64,000 bases of DNA from Kocuria carniphila (GTDB taxonomy: Bacteria > Actinomycetota > Actinomycetes > Actinomycetales > Micrococcaceae). The stretch spans positions 1 to 64,000 of the forward strand of contig NZ_NOIT01000012.1 of assembly GCF_004136555.1 (NCBI RefSeq), read 5' to 3'. The notes under the pieces were generated by a model. It saw only the letters and a list, made by a program, of their open reading frames with translations. It searched no databases and was not told where the DNA came from. Every line of letters begins with the position of its first letter. The stretch's first letter is position 1. Positions 8,670-16,548 of this stretch are shown here, piece by piece. The position numbers and the translations under genes were made by a program.

Positions 8670-10091
8670 GTGACAGCACCTACTTCAGCACGTCCGTTGC
8701 GCGTTGCCGTGATCGGAGCGGGTCCGGCGGGCATTTACGCCGCTGACATGCTCACCAAGTCCGAGGCCGTGCGGGAAGGCGAGCTGGAAGTCAGCGTTGA
8801 TCTGTGCGACCGCTACCCCACCCCGTTCGGTCTGATTCGCTACGGTGTGGCTCCGGACCACCCGCGCATCAAGGGCATCATCACCGCGTTGCGCTCGATT
8901 CTGGGTCGCGGTGACATCCGCTTCTTCGGCAATGTGGAGTACGGCAAGGACCTCACGCTGGGTGAATTCATGGCCCATTATGACGCCGTGATTTTCGCCA
9001 CCGGTGCCGTCAATGACGCTCCGCTCGAGATCCCCGGCGCGGATCTGGATGGCTCCTACGGCGCCGCCAAGTTCGTCGCCTGGTACGACGGCCACCCCGA
9101 CTACCCACGCACCTGGCCGCTCAACGCCAAGGAAGTTGCCGTGATCGGTAACGGCAACGTGGCGCTGGACGTGGCGCGTGTGCTCTCCAAGCACGCTGAC
9201 GACATGCTGGTCACCGAGATCCCGGGCAACGTCTACCAGGGGCTGCGCGATTCGCCGGTCACGGACGTGCACGTGTTCGGTCGCCGCGGTCCGGCGCAGA
9301 TCAAGTTCACCCCGCTCGAGCTGCGTGAGCTGGCCAAGTCCCGCGACGTGGACATCGTGGTGTACGACGAGGACTTCCAGTTCGACGAAGCTTCGGAAAA
9401 GGCCATGGTCGAGAACAACCAGACCAAGGTCATGATGAAGACCCTCAACAAGTGGCGCGAGGATGATTCACCCAAGACCGCGTCCCGCCGCTTGCACCTG
9501 CACTTCCTGCAGACCCCCACCGAGATCCAGGGCGACGAGGACGGCAAGGTCAACGGCATCCGCATGGAGCGCACTCGCCTCAATGGCGACGCTTCTGTGA
9601 CGGGCACCGGCGAGTACATCGACTACCCCGTGCAGGCCGTCTACCACGCCATCGGCTACCTGGGCTCTCCGCTTCCGGAGGTTCCGTTCAACCCCGAGCG
9701 CGGCGTGATCCTCAACGAGGAAGGCCGCGTGATCGACGCCGAGGGCACCGTGGTTCCGGGCGTGTACGCCACCGGCTGGATCAAGCGCGGTCCCGTGGGC
9801 CTGATCGGCGCCACCAAGTCCGACGCCCTCGAGACCATCAACCATCTGCTCGAGGACCGCACCGCCCTGGCCGATCCGGACTTCCCGGAGCCCTCCGCCA
9901 TCGAGTCGCTGCTCGAGGAGAAGGGTGTCGAGTACACCACCTGGGACGGCTGGCTCGATCTGGACGAGTACGAGCAGAGCCTGGGCCAGTCCTCCCACGA
10001 CGCCGAGGGCAACCCCCGCGAACGCGTCAAGGTGGTCGATCGCGACGAGATGCTCTCCGTCTCGCGCCGCGGGGTCCACGCCCGCAGCTAG
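8670..10091 (+). CDS. fprA: Ferredoxin/adrenodoxin-NADP reductase
   Basis: A cytosolic FAD flavoenzyme (473 aa) of the adrenodoxin-reductase/FprA family, passing electrons between NADPH and ferredoxin. VAVIGAGPAGIYAADML near residue 12 binds FAD. CDRYPTPFGLIRYGVAPDHP is the family signature, VIGNGNVALDVARVL near residue 162 binds NADPH, and ATGWIKRGPVGLIGATKSDA is the C-terminal FAD contact. The GTG start at 8670 has GAAAGGAAA upstream. It is divergent from the purine permease, leaving about 225 bp for both promoters. Confidence 0.95.
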   Translation: MTAPTSARPLRVAVIGAGPAGIYAADMLTKSEAVREGELEVSVDLCDRYPTPFGLIRYGVAPDHPRIKGIITALRSILGRGDIRFFGNVEYGKDLTLGEFMAHYDAVIFATGAVNDAPLEIPGADLDGSYGAAKFVAWYDGHPDYPRTWPLNAKEVAVIGNGNVALDVARVLSKHADDMLVTEIPGNVYQGLRDSPVTDVHVFGRRGPAQIKFTPLELRELAKSRDVDIVVYDEDFQFDEASEKAMVENNQTKVMMKTLNKWREDDSPKTASRRLHLHFLQTPTEIQGDEDGKVNGIRMERTRLNGDASVTGTGEYIDYPVQAVYHAIGYLGSPLPEVPFNPERGVILNEEGRVIDAEGTVVPGVYATGWIKRGPVGLIGATKSDALETINHLLEDRTALADPDFPEPSAIESLLEEKGVEYTTWDGWLDLDEYEQSLGQSSHDAEGNPRERVKVVDRDEMLSVSRRGVHARS

Positions 10092-10190
10092 TTCTCACGG
10101 CTTTTTACCCGCCGACGACGCCGCCCCCTTCAGTTCCCGCGTTCACTCCGGGCTGGGTGGGGCGGTGTTTTTGGTGGCGGTCACTGCAAG

Positions 10191-10292
10191 CTGATCGACA
10201 GTACGACCCGGGAATCGAGTTTTCCCGGTTGTGCCGTCGATCAGGATGCATGGTGGTCCGGGGTAGTGGCTCTCATGCCAACCAGAGTGCAC
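10191..10292. repeat. Three copies of the dyad repeat upstream of the DUF559 gene
   Basis: Copies of the family CTGRTYGACnnTnnGACC occur at 10191-10209 (forward), 10227-10250 and 10268-10292 (both reverse). Each holds a partial dyad (GGTnnnnnnnTCRACC type). They fill most of the 269-bp gap 10092-10360, which otherwise holds no gene and one 12/13 match to the dispersed 13-mer at 10114-10126. Confidence 0.65.
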
Positions 10293-10360
10293 GGTGGCTC
10301 GAACTCCACATCGGGCAAGTGTCATTTGTATCGGTCGGATGGATTTCTAGTCTCCGAGAT

Positions 10361-11365
10361 ATGAAGAAACTCGGTGAGCCTTTAGAACTTGGACCGCGCC
10401 CGCTCGTCAGGTCCACGGCACAGCTGGGTAGTCGAGCTCGAGATCTTGAGAGACGCCCGGGGACTCACACATTGGTTCGGGGAATGTGGGTTTGCTCGGA
10501 AGCTTCGCCGGAGCCGGTCCAAAGGTCCCTGCTGTTGCACGACCACTATTCGAAGAATGGCGTGGGCCTGAGTATCACCGGCATTCACGCGCTGGAGTTG
10601 TTCACGCTGCCGGTCGGATACACCAGACGCTGGGTCAACGACTTCTTGAGCGACCCATCTCCCCCGCGTGCACGCGAACTGAGGCAGGCGTTCGAAATCC
10701 CTCACCTTGCGTGGTCTGAATCCCGCCCCACGGTTCGTGAGCAGGGAATGCGATTGAGCAAGTCCCATGGGCTGAAAACTTATGCGGGTCCCTGGGGCAC
10801 GCGACTGGCCCATCCAGTCGAAGCTTTGGTGGCAGCAGCACCCTATCTGTCTCAATGGCGGCTGACTGCCTGTCTGGATGCGCTGATGTCTGGAGCATTA
10901 CAGATTCCAGAGTTCACCCCTCAGCCCGCAATGACAAAAGAGGAAATTTCGGCAGCCGTTTCACACCTGCCAGCGCGGAACCCAGCCGTCATCGCGGTGA
11001 AGCGGGCACTGAGTAACGCAGCAGAACCGGTGTGGTCACCCATGGAGACGTTGGTGCGCCGGATGGTTGTCACCCAAGGATTTCCGGAGCCGATATTGAA
11101 CCACCCCGTGATGATCGAAGGTGAACTCGCCTACCCGGATCTTTCTTGGCCCGAACTGCGAGTGGGTCTCGAATACAACGGTGAGATCCATCTGCTGGAT
11201 CGCCGCACGTACGGCACGGAGATGAATCGCATCCGCACTTTTCAAGATCACGGCTGGGATCTCAACATCTTGGTGCTGGACGACCTCGAAGATCCGGCTC
11301 TTCGCTGGAAGTGGATGCAGTGGTTAGCTGAAAAGCTCAATCGACGCTCCCAACGCGCAAGCTGA
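10361..11365 (+). CDS. DUF559/AbiEi-type domain protein with Vsr-like nuclease C-terminus
   Basis: A 334-aa protein whose layout matches the actinobacterial DUF559 family often annotated beside AbiEi-type antitoxins. The middle block HDHYSKNGVGLSITGIHAL is followed by a region resembling the family's V-T-x-P-R-T segment (RLAHPVEALVAAAPYLSQ). The C-terminal domain has SPMETLVRRMV, AYPDLSWPELRVGLEYNG and RIRTFQDHGWDLNILVLDDL. This corresponds to a PD-(D/E)xK/Vsr-like fold with candidate acidic residues in YPDL and GLEY. Nuclease activity is inferred. The N-terminus is uncertain: an in-frame ORF extends to 10157, but that part overlaps the repeats and lacks a ribosome-binding site, so I use ATG 10361. 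Confidence 0.65.
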   Translation: MKKLGEPLELGPRPLVRSTAQLGSRARDLERRPGTHTLVRGMWVCSEASPEPVQRSLLLHDHYSKNGVGLSITGIHALELFTLPVGYTRRWVNDFLSDPSPPRARELRQAFEIPHLAWSESRPTVREQGMRLSKSHGLKTYAGPWGTRLAHPVEALVAAAPYLSQWRLTACLDALMSGALQIPEFTPQPAMTKEEISAAVSHLPARNPAVIAVKRALSNAAEPVWSPMETLVRRMVVTQGFPEPILNHPVMIEGELAYPDLSWPELRVGLEYNGEIHLLDRRTYGTEMNRIRTFQDHGWDLNILVLDDLEDPALRWKWMQWLAEKLNRRSQRAS

Positions 11366-11708
11366 TCAACGTTAGAACCACGGCAGTCGGCGGCTCGTAA
11401 TCTGATCAACGTTAGAGCCAGGAACTCGGATTTCTAGGGTCCTAACGTCGACCAATTTTCAAACCCCAGGAACCAACGGTTGTACCGTCAATTAGATTGC
11501 ACGAGCGACATGCTGCGCAGCGGAAACAGGGTCGAAACGTCAACCAGGATGCACCGACGGCCAGTGGGCACTCGAGTCGTGGTCGCAGTGTCGACCAGAA
11601 TGCACGATCGAGATACTGCGCAGCGGAAACAGGGTCGAAACGTCAACCAGGAAGCACCGCGAGTCAGTAAGCGCTCCCGGCATGGTCGTAGTGTCGATCA
11701 GGACGCAG
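11362..11708. repeat. Tandem array of eight dyad repeats downstream of the DUF559 gene
   Basis: Forward copies at 11362-11379 and 11402-11419 (the first contains the gene's TGA stop) and a reverse copy at 11449-11464 precede five reverse copies at 11478-11502, 11530-11554, 11581-11605, 11633-11657 and 11684-11708. The last five have a 25-bp repeat at a 51-52-bp period. Spacers 1 and 3 are near-identical (both end GCGCAGCGGAAACAG), so the true unit is about 103 bp. No gene lies in 11366-11728. Confidence 0.75.
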
Positions 11709-11728
11709 CCGACCGCCGAACCGCCCAA

Positions 11729-13120
11729 CTACACCCCCAGCAGCGACCGCGTGTGGTCGTTGAGCAGCAGGCCGTTGGGGTCCAGATTGGAGCGGACCTT
11801 CAAGAAGTCATCCCAGTGCGGGTACATGGGCTTGAGGGTCTCGGCAGTCTGGGTGTGAATCGACCCCCAGTGGGGGCGCCCGCCGTGTTCCAGGAAGATC
11901 TGCTCGGCATCGCGGAAGAACTCTTCGTAGGGGCGTTTGCCGTACTGGCGCAGGCTGATCCAGCCGGTGTAACGGTCGGCGGAGGGGGAGAGGTAACCCT
12001 GTTCCGGGGGTGAGCACCGCACCAGAACCGGGAAGGACAACGTGTAACCCTTGCGGTCCACGAGCGCCTCCAGATCGCGGAATGCCGCGGCGGTGTTCTC
12101 CAGTGGCATCGCGTATTCGGTGGACACGAACCGCACGGCACGCGGGGCAGTGAACACCCGGTAGGACACGTCCGTGTAGCGCCGGGAACTCTTGGACATG
12201 GATTCCAACTTGTTCAATCCGGGCACGGTTTTGGGTGCCACGGATGCCAAGCGGCCCAGGCCGGAGGTCAGGGAGGTGCGCAGAACGGCGTCGTCGGCTC
12301 GGCGCAGGACACGCGAGAACGGCGAGGCGGGGCGGGTGTAGGTGTCCGGGAGGCGATGGAGGCGGCTGAGGATGCGCGTGTGGGCGGTGTGGCGACCGGG
12401 CATCCAGAAGAACTCGAAGTGATCCGCGCCGGACATGCGCTCGGGCAGCGAGTCGACCAGGCGGGCGAGGGGTTCGCGGAACTCGGCGCAATGCAGCCGG
12501 AACGCACTCACGCACTGGATGGTCACGGACACGATCACGCCCAGAACGCCCAGGTGCACGCGGGCAGCGCGCAGGATCTCGGGATGCGAGGTTTCGGAGC
12601 ACGTGATGAGCTCCCCGGAAGGTGTGGCGATCGTGATGTCGATGATCTGCTCGGCCAAGGACGGCTGGCCCAGGCCGGTGCCGTGGGTGCCCGTGGCGAT
12701 GGCGCCAGCGATGGTCTGACCCGTGAAATCCGGCATGTTTCCCAGGGCTAGGCCGTGGTCCTCGAGGATCTGAGAGATCTGCTGAATGGTGGTGCCGCCG
12801 AAGAACGTGGCCTGCTGTTTCTCGACGTCGATCGAGCTGAGGCCGGTGAGCGCGGTGGCGTCCAGAACTACGTCCGAGGTGGGGACCAGCGGCGAAAAAC
12901 TCTGTCCGGAACCGGCGGGGCGCACGCGCAACCCCTGGGCGGCAGCGTCTCGAAGCACCTGTTCGACCTGGTCGGTGTTCTCCGGGCGCACGATGGCCGC
13001 GGGCGTCACGGTGAGATTCCTGCCCCACGAACGCCATGTGTCTTTGGCGACCTTGGCGACCTTGGCGGTCAGGGGTGACGACTCTGCGGGATCGTCTGGT
13101 GTTGCCGATTGCTCGTTCAC
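11729..13120 (-). CDS. FAD-linked sugar-1,4-lactone oxidase (D-arabinono/L-gulono type)
   Basis: A 463-aa VAO/PCMH-fold flavoprotein of the aldonolactone oxidase family, which oxidises sugar lactones with transfer to oxygen or another acceptor. The N-terminal SWGRNLTVTPAAIVRP leads into the FAD-binding domain with RVRPAGSGQSFSPLV and MPDFTGQTIAGAIATGTHGT. The C-terminal ALO domain ends with RPHWGSIHTQTAETLKPMYP. Many family members have Lys after HWG; here it is Ser. GTG 13120 is preceded by GAGGAAGGA. An N-terminal KVAKVAK comes from a 9-bp tandem repeat. Confidence 0.85.
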   Translation of the reverse strand: MNEQSATPDDPAESSPLTAKVAKVAKDTWRSWGRNLTVTPAAIVRPENTDQVEQVLRDAAAQGLRVRPAGSGQSFSPLVPTSDVVLDATALTGLSSIDVEKQQATFFGGTTIQQISQILEDHGLALGNMPDFTGQTIAGAIATGTHGTGLGQPSLAEQIIDITIATPSGELITCSETSHPEILRAARVHLGVLGVIVSVTIQCVSAFRLHCAEFREPLARLVDSLPERMSGADHFEFFWMPGRHTAHTRILSRLHRLPDTYTRPASPFSRVLRRADDAVLRTSLTSGLGRLASVAPKTVPGLNKLESMSKSSRRYTDVSYRVFTAPRAVRFVSTEYAMPLENTAAAFRDLEALVDRKGYTLSFPVLVRCSPPEQGYLSPSADRYTGWISLRQYGKRPYEEFFRDAEQIFLEHGGRPHWGSIHTQTAETLKPMYPHWDDFLKVRSNLDPNGLLLNDHTRSLLGV

Positions 13121-13344
13121 GGTTCGTTTCCTTCCTCAGGACCCTTCCCTCGGACAGCGGCTCGGGTTCCTCCCCGTGACCCCGATCCAGGTGCTTTCCT
13201 TAGGACCATCCTCCGGACCCACTCCATCATCTCACCGTGGGCTGTGAGGTGGCATGTGTTCTCCACACGCACCAGCATCGCGCACCATACGTGAGGACTG
13301 AGGACTACGCTTGAAGTGACGGATCGGCGAAAGGAAGGCACGCC

Positions 13345-14292
13345 ATGACCCTCAACGGCCGAGAAATTGTCGTTGGCGTGGACGGCACGGATCAGAGCCT
13401 GGGGGCCCTGCGCTGGGCGGCCCGCGAAGCCAAACGTCGAGGCGCTCCGCTGCACCTGGTGAGCGCCTATTCGGTGCCGGTCTACGCCGGTTCCACTTTC
13501 GACGTCGGGTACGCTGCGTTCGACCAGGGTGCCCTGGACGACGCCGTCAAGGAACTCGTGCGCGAGGCCGCTCTGCACGTGCAGAACCTCAACGTGGAGG
13601 TGCGTTCCACGGTCGAAACCGGCGATCCTTCGGGTGTGCTGCTGGAACTGAGTAAGTCCGCGCAGTTACTGGTCCTCGGATCCCGTGGCCGCGGTGGTCT
13701 GCTCGGCCGACTGTTGGGCTCAGTCTCCACCGCAGTCCCGGCACACTCGCACTGCCCCGTGGGCATCATCCCGCTTCCCTGGGCACGCGAACACCAGCTC
13801 GAGCGGGACATCAACGAGACCAAGGCATTCATCGACGGCGTCTCCGTGGGCTCGGACGGTTCCGAACATTCCAGCGTGGCCATGCTGCGCGCCGCCGACG
13901 AGGCAACGTTGCTCGGAGTTCCACTGACCGTGGTGTGCGCCGTGCCGCCCATGGCCGGTGCGGCGTCCTGGATGCCCACCCCCGTGGACTTCGAGAACAT
14001 TTATCAGGAGATCGCGGACGCCCTCAATGCGTCGGTCCGATGGTTGCGCGGGCACTTCCCGGATCTGGAGATCAACGCAGAGCTGCTGGACGGCTCGCCG
14101 ATCGACGTTCTCGTGGAGCAGTCCAACCGCAATCGCCTAGTCGTCATGGGCACCCGCGGCCGCGGCGGATTCGCCGGAATGCTCCTGGGTTCCACCTCTC
14201 AGGGCGTGATCCACAACAGCGCCGGACCGCTCATGATCATCCAGGGTTTCAAGGACGAACGGCTGGCCGATCGACCCGAGGTCACCCTGTGA
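13345..14292 (+). CDS. Universal stress protein, two UspA domains
   Basis: A cytosolic 315-aa tandem UspA protein. Domain 1 (about 6-150) begins EIVVGVDGTDQSLGALRWA and has the ATP-binding loop GSRGRGGLLGRLLGSVS. Domain 2 (about 160-305) begins VSVGSDGSEHSSVAM and has GTRGRGGFAGMLLGSTS. Both loops keep the G-x2-G-x9-G-S/T pattern of ATP-binding members. In actinobacteria such proteins respond to stress or hypoxia; the trigger here is not visible. The start follows GAAAGGAAGG. It is divergent from the lactone oxidase. Confidence 0.93.
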   Translation: MTLNGREIVVGVDGTDQSLGALRWAAREAKRRGAPLHLVSAYSVPVYAGSTFDVGYAAFDQGALDDAVKELVREAALHVQNLNVEVRSTVETGDPSGVLLELSKSAQLLVLGSRGRGGLLGRLLGSVSTAVPAHSHCPVGIIPLPWAREHQLERDINETKAFIDGVSVGSDGSEHSSVAMLRAADEATLLGVPLTVVCAVPPMAGAASWMPTPVDFENIYQEIADALNASVRWLRGHFPDLEINAELLDGSPIDVLVEQSNRNRLVVMGTRGRGGFAGMLLGSTSQGVIHNSAGPLMIIQGFKDERLADRPEVTL

Positions 14293-14383
14293 TACTCGGG
14301 TTTGTGCAACCGGGGTGTTTACCTCTAAGCTACTGAAGGTCCATCGTCCACTGATGCGCAAGCGGCAGTCGGGCGACGTTCTG

Positions 14384-14456
14384 GCCCCCATCGTCTAGCG
14401 GCCTAGGACACCGCCCTTTCACGGCGGCGGCACGGGTTCGAATCCCGTTGGGGGTA
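14384..14456 (+). tRNA. tRNA-Glu (TTC)
   Basis: A 73-nt cloverleaf: acceptor GCCCCCA pairs with TGGGGGT, the anticodon loop CCTTTCAC carries TTC, and the T-arm is GGGTTCGAATCCC. No CCA is encoded. It is the first of three tRNA genes on this strand. Confidence 0.95.
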
Positions 14457-14546
14457 CGTTTTCTCGCGAGAGAATCTGATGCGGTGAACGATTTGCTAAG
14501 GCAGTCAGTTCTACTGGTAAGATATCCACTCGTTGGAAACAACTAA

Positions 14547-14620
14547 GGCCCTGTAGCGCAGTTGGTTAGCGCGCCGCCCTGTCACGGCGGAGGTCGCGGG
14601 TTCAAGTCCCGTCAGGGTCG
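14547..14620 (+). tRNA. tRNA-Asp (GTC)
   Basis: A 74-nt cloverleaf: acceptor GGCCCTG with CAGGGTC, anticodon stem-loop CCGCCCTGTCACGGCGG carrying GTC, and T-loop GGGTTCAAGTCCC. It sits 90 bp after tRNA-Glu. Confidence 0.96.
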
Positions 14621-14682
14621 CTCAGGCGGCGATGAAAAGGCAACTTTTCGCGCCGTCGCGGCATATCCCAGGTGATGTGCCT

Positions 14683-14755
14683 GGCTCTGTAGCTCAGTTG
14701 GTAGAGCGTACGACTGAAAATCGTAAGGTCACCGGATCGACGCCGGTCGGAGCCA
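14683..14755 (+). tRNA. tRNA-Phe (GAA)
   Basis: A 73-nt cloverleaf: acceptor GGCTCTG with CGGAGCC, anticodon loop ACTGAAAATC carrying GAA, and a T-arm around CCGGATCGACGCCGG. Its 3' half (14727-14755) recurs in diverged form at 21944-21972, which marks this gene as the likely integration site of the island that follows. Confidence 0.96.
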
Positions 14756-14777
14756 CTGAACCCTCGCGTGGCTTCTA
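14727..14777 (+). repeat. Candidate left attachment site (tRNA-Phe 3' end plus flank)
   Basis: This 51-bp segment aligns without gaps to 21944-21994 at 40 of 51 positions; 9 of the 11 differences are transitions. It covers the tRNA T-arm, acceptor 3' strand and the start of the terminator. Integration into tRNA 3' ends is the normal habit of tyrosine-recombinase islands, but no integrase is present in this island. Confidence 0.6.
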
Positions 14778-14792
14778 CACGCGGGGGTTCTT
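14759..14792 (+). terminator. Terminator after the tRNA cluster
   Basis: Arms 14759-14770 (AACCCTCGCGTG) and 14778-14789 (CACGCGGGGGTT) form a 12-bp stem with one G-T pair and a 7-nt loop, followed by TCTT. The left arm is inside the segment duplicated at the far end of the island. Confidence 0.8.
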
Positions 14793-15511
14793 CCCATTTC
14801 CGGGCCCAGTTCGTACGGTCCAGGATCCCGCGGCCGTTTTTACAGACGACGACGCAGCTCGCTCCGCTTCGGACGAGACATGACCTTACTTCTGCGCCGG
14901 GGCATGCCTAGAACTGTGCGAGTATCCCTCGGGCGCGAGAACGTATGGGTAAATTGTTTGCCAATACTGACTCAGAATGCTGTGCAGTCGGCATATGTGA
15001 GGATTCTCACCTTTTGCCGGGTACCAACGTGCGAGTTCTTCACAATTTCGATCCGCCCAGCTCTCTCAAGGCGACGAAACACTGTGCGCGTACTTGGGCG
15101 CTAATGTTCGGAGTTTGATCGTTTCTTGGAAGGGGCTGGGCCTTTTGGCTCGGTCAGCGCCATTGCGGCGGTCTTAACACCGTGTTGGATTCTCATCGTG
15201 TCTCCCCTACTGGATCTTCGGCTCAAGCTTTAAGCCGCGTGCCTACGCAACTGTCGTGATGGCCACCGTGTGATGGCGTTGTTAGCCTCAACGCGGGCGA
15301 TGGCCGAACGGGATAGGCCCGATCGAAGGCCGCGGCCACTGCGGAAAACCGTGCCGAAGCTGGTTGCTCTACCTAGCCCATGAACACGTAACTTATGGCT
15401 CGGAGCCGACATGAGGTAGACAATGTACGACCGAATCTCGATCAAATTGCTATGACGTTCCTTGGGGCCGTGGTGGGGACTTGTCTACTCAGAACTTCAG
15501 GCCAGAGGGAA
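14793..15511. other. Gene-poor left part of the island
   Basis: About 720 bp without a convincing gene. The stretch looks lower in GC than host genes. A 74-codon plus-strand frame (14880-15104) and a 71-codon minus-strand frame (15230-15445) have no recognisable domain and odd composition. The only suggestive item is a 31-codon minus-strand frame at 15101-15196, listed separately. It may be what is left of an integration module. Confidence 0.5.
15101..15196 (-). CDS. Possible 31-aa small protein (uncertain)
   Basis: ATG 15196 is preceded by a good ribosome-binding site (GGGGAGACACG), and the frame encodes 31 residues, basic and Pro/Lys-rich near the end (PKGPAPSKKRSN), stopping at TAG 15101. 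No family is recognised. It could be a leader peptide or chance. Confidence 0.25.
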   Translation of the reverse strand: MRIQHGVKTAAMALTEPKGPAPSKKRSNSEH

Positions 15512-16546
15512 TCAGCTCATCGGTTTCACACGAGTCTCGATGAACTCGATCTCGGTATCATTGAGGCCATACTTGACGTACAGCTGATGATCTATCTCTG
15601 GAATCGACACAGACCAGTCGATGTCGGAGTCCGGGGTAAAGTCCTGGAGCGGAACATGCTTCCAGACCTTTGCGGGGTTGTGTTGCGTGATCTTCAGGAT
15701 GCCGAGCATTGCGCGTGCAAACTTCGTCCTCACGTACTTGAGGCACGACTGAGCATGAGCTTCGTATTCGAACGTGCCGATTGTGATGAACGTCTGGGTG
15801 ACCGCAACCTCCGGTCCGAGGACATCCGGTGAAGACAGCGGTTCTCCAAAAGCACCAGAGCCGTTTGCGGCTGGCAATGCAACTTTGAACCTCTCAAAGC
15901 TTGCGGGACCTCGCAGATAGTCGCGGCGAATCCAGCGAGTGAACCGCCTGTTCTTGATCAGCCCCAGCATCCGGCCGTACTCATGATCGTCCTCGGGCAT
16001 GCTCTCGAAGTAAAGGAATGGCAGCTGCTCGAAGGCATTGGTGCTGACGCGAAACTGAGCATCCTTCGACATGAGGGTTGAAGCCTGGGGGTTCTCGCTG
16101 TGCATGGTCTCGGTATAGGCGTACGCGCGGCCGCTCGACACCGCGGGCGCAATGGATGCATCGTGCGTGGCATTGACCTTGTGGAGAATGCCATTGAGTT
16201 CGGGATAGCTCGTGAATGTGTCGATGGGTTCGTCGTGACGTGCCTCGTCCCAGTAAGTCACAGCGATTCCCCCCTTGATGTCGGTGCCAGGAAAAAGTTC
16301 GCTGCTGTTGGGTACGTAGAGGGGGACACTTAGGTGTCGATCCGCGAGCATCTTCTCATTCCATGCTTTCGGCGTGAACCCTGCGTTGAACAGGAAGCGC
16401 GCTGGGGTGATGAGCACAGCTTTGCTCGCTACTTGGTATGCCGCGTCCATGAATAGGTGGTACACGGGAGTGTCGCGCGTACCTCCGCCTTGTGCCTCCT
16501 CCTGGTACGGAGGGTTGCCGATCACGACGTCGAACTTCTTTCCCAT
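15512..16546 (-). CDS. Eco57I-type adenine methyltransferase catalytic/recognition part (NPPY subunit)
   Basis: A 344-aa protein that begins directly at methyltransferase motif IV: KKFDVVIGNPPYQEE, with NPPY at residues 11-14, the catalytic motif of N6-adenine methylases. AVLITPARFLFNAG and GGIAVTYWDEA are further C-lobe strands. The remainder (about 120-344) looks like a target-recognition domain. It lacks motifs I-III (SAM binding), which must come from another chain. Its ATG lies 2 nt after the helicase stop, in a different frame, so translation is likely coupled. It is the last gene of the operon. Confidence 0.8.
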   Translation of the reverse strand: MGKKFDVVIGNPPYQEEAQGGGTRDTPVYHLFMDAAYQVASKAVLITPARFLFNAGFTPKAWNEKMLADRHLSVPLYVPNSSELFPGTDIKGGIAVTYWDEARHDEPIDTFTSYPELNGILHKVNATHDASIAPAVSSGRAYAYTETMHSENPQASTLMSKDAQFRVSTNAFEQLPFLYFESMPEDDHEYGRMLGLIKNRRFTRWIRRDYLRGPASFERFKVALPAANGSGAFGEPLSSPDVLGPEVAVTQTFITIGTFEYEAHAQSCLKYVRTKFARAMLGILKITQHNPAKVWKHVPLQDFTPDSDIDWSVSIPEIDHQLYVKYGLNDTEIEFIETRVKPMS

Positions 16547-16548
16547 GG

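Noticed and set aside
10157-10360. N-terminal extension of the DUF559 protein by 68 residues
   Set aside because: It lies over three repeat copies, has no ribosome-binding site and does not look like the family N-terminus.
11478-11708. CRISPR-like geometry: 25-bp repeats spaced by 26-27 bp
   Set aside because: Repeats differ at several positions, two of four spacers are near-identical to each other, further copies occur in both orientations outside the array, and there are no cas genes.
11480-12013. 177-codon plus-strand frame over the repeats
   Set aside because: Its first half is repeat translated (TRMHRRP/TRMHDRD pattern) and its second half is antisense to the lactone oxidase.
14880-15104. 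74-codon frame in the left part of the island
   Set aside because: No domain, no clear ribosome-binding site and composition unlike the island genes.
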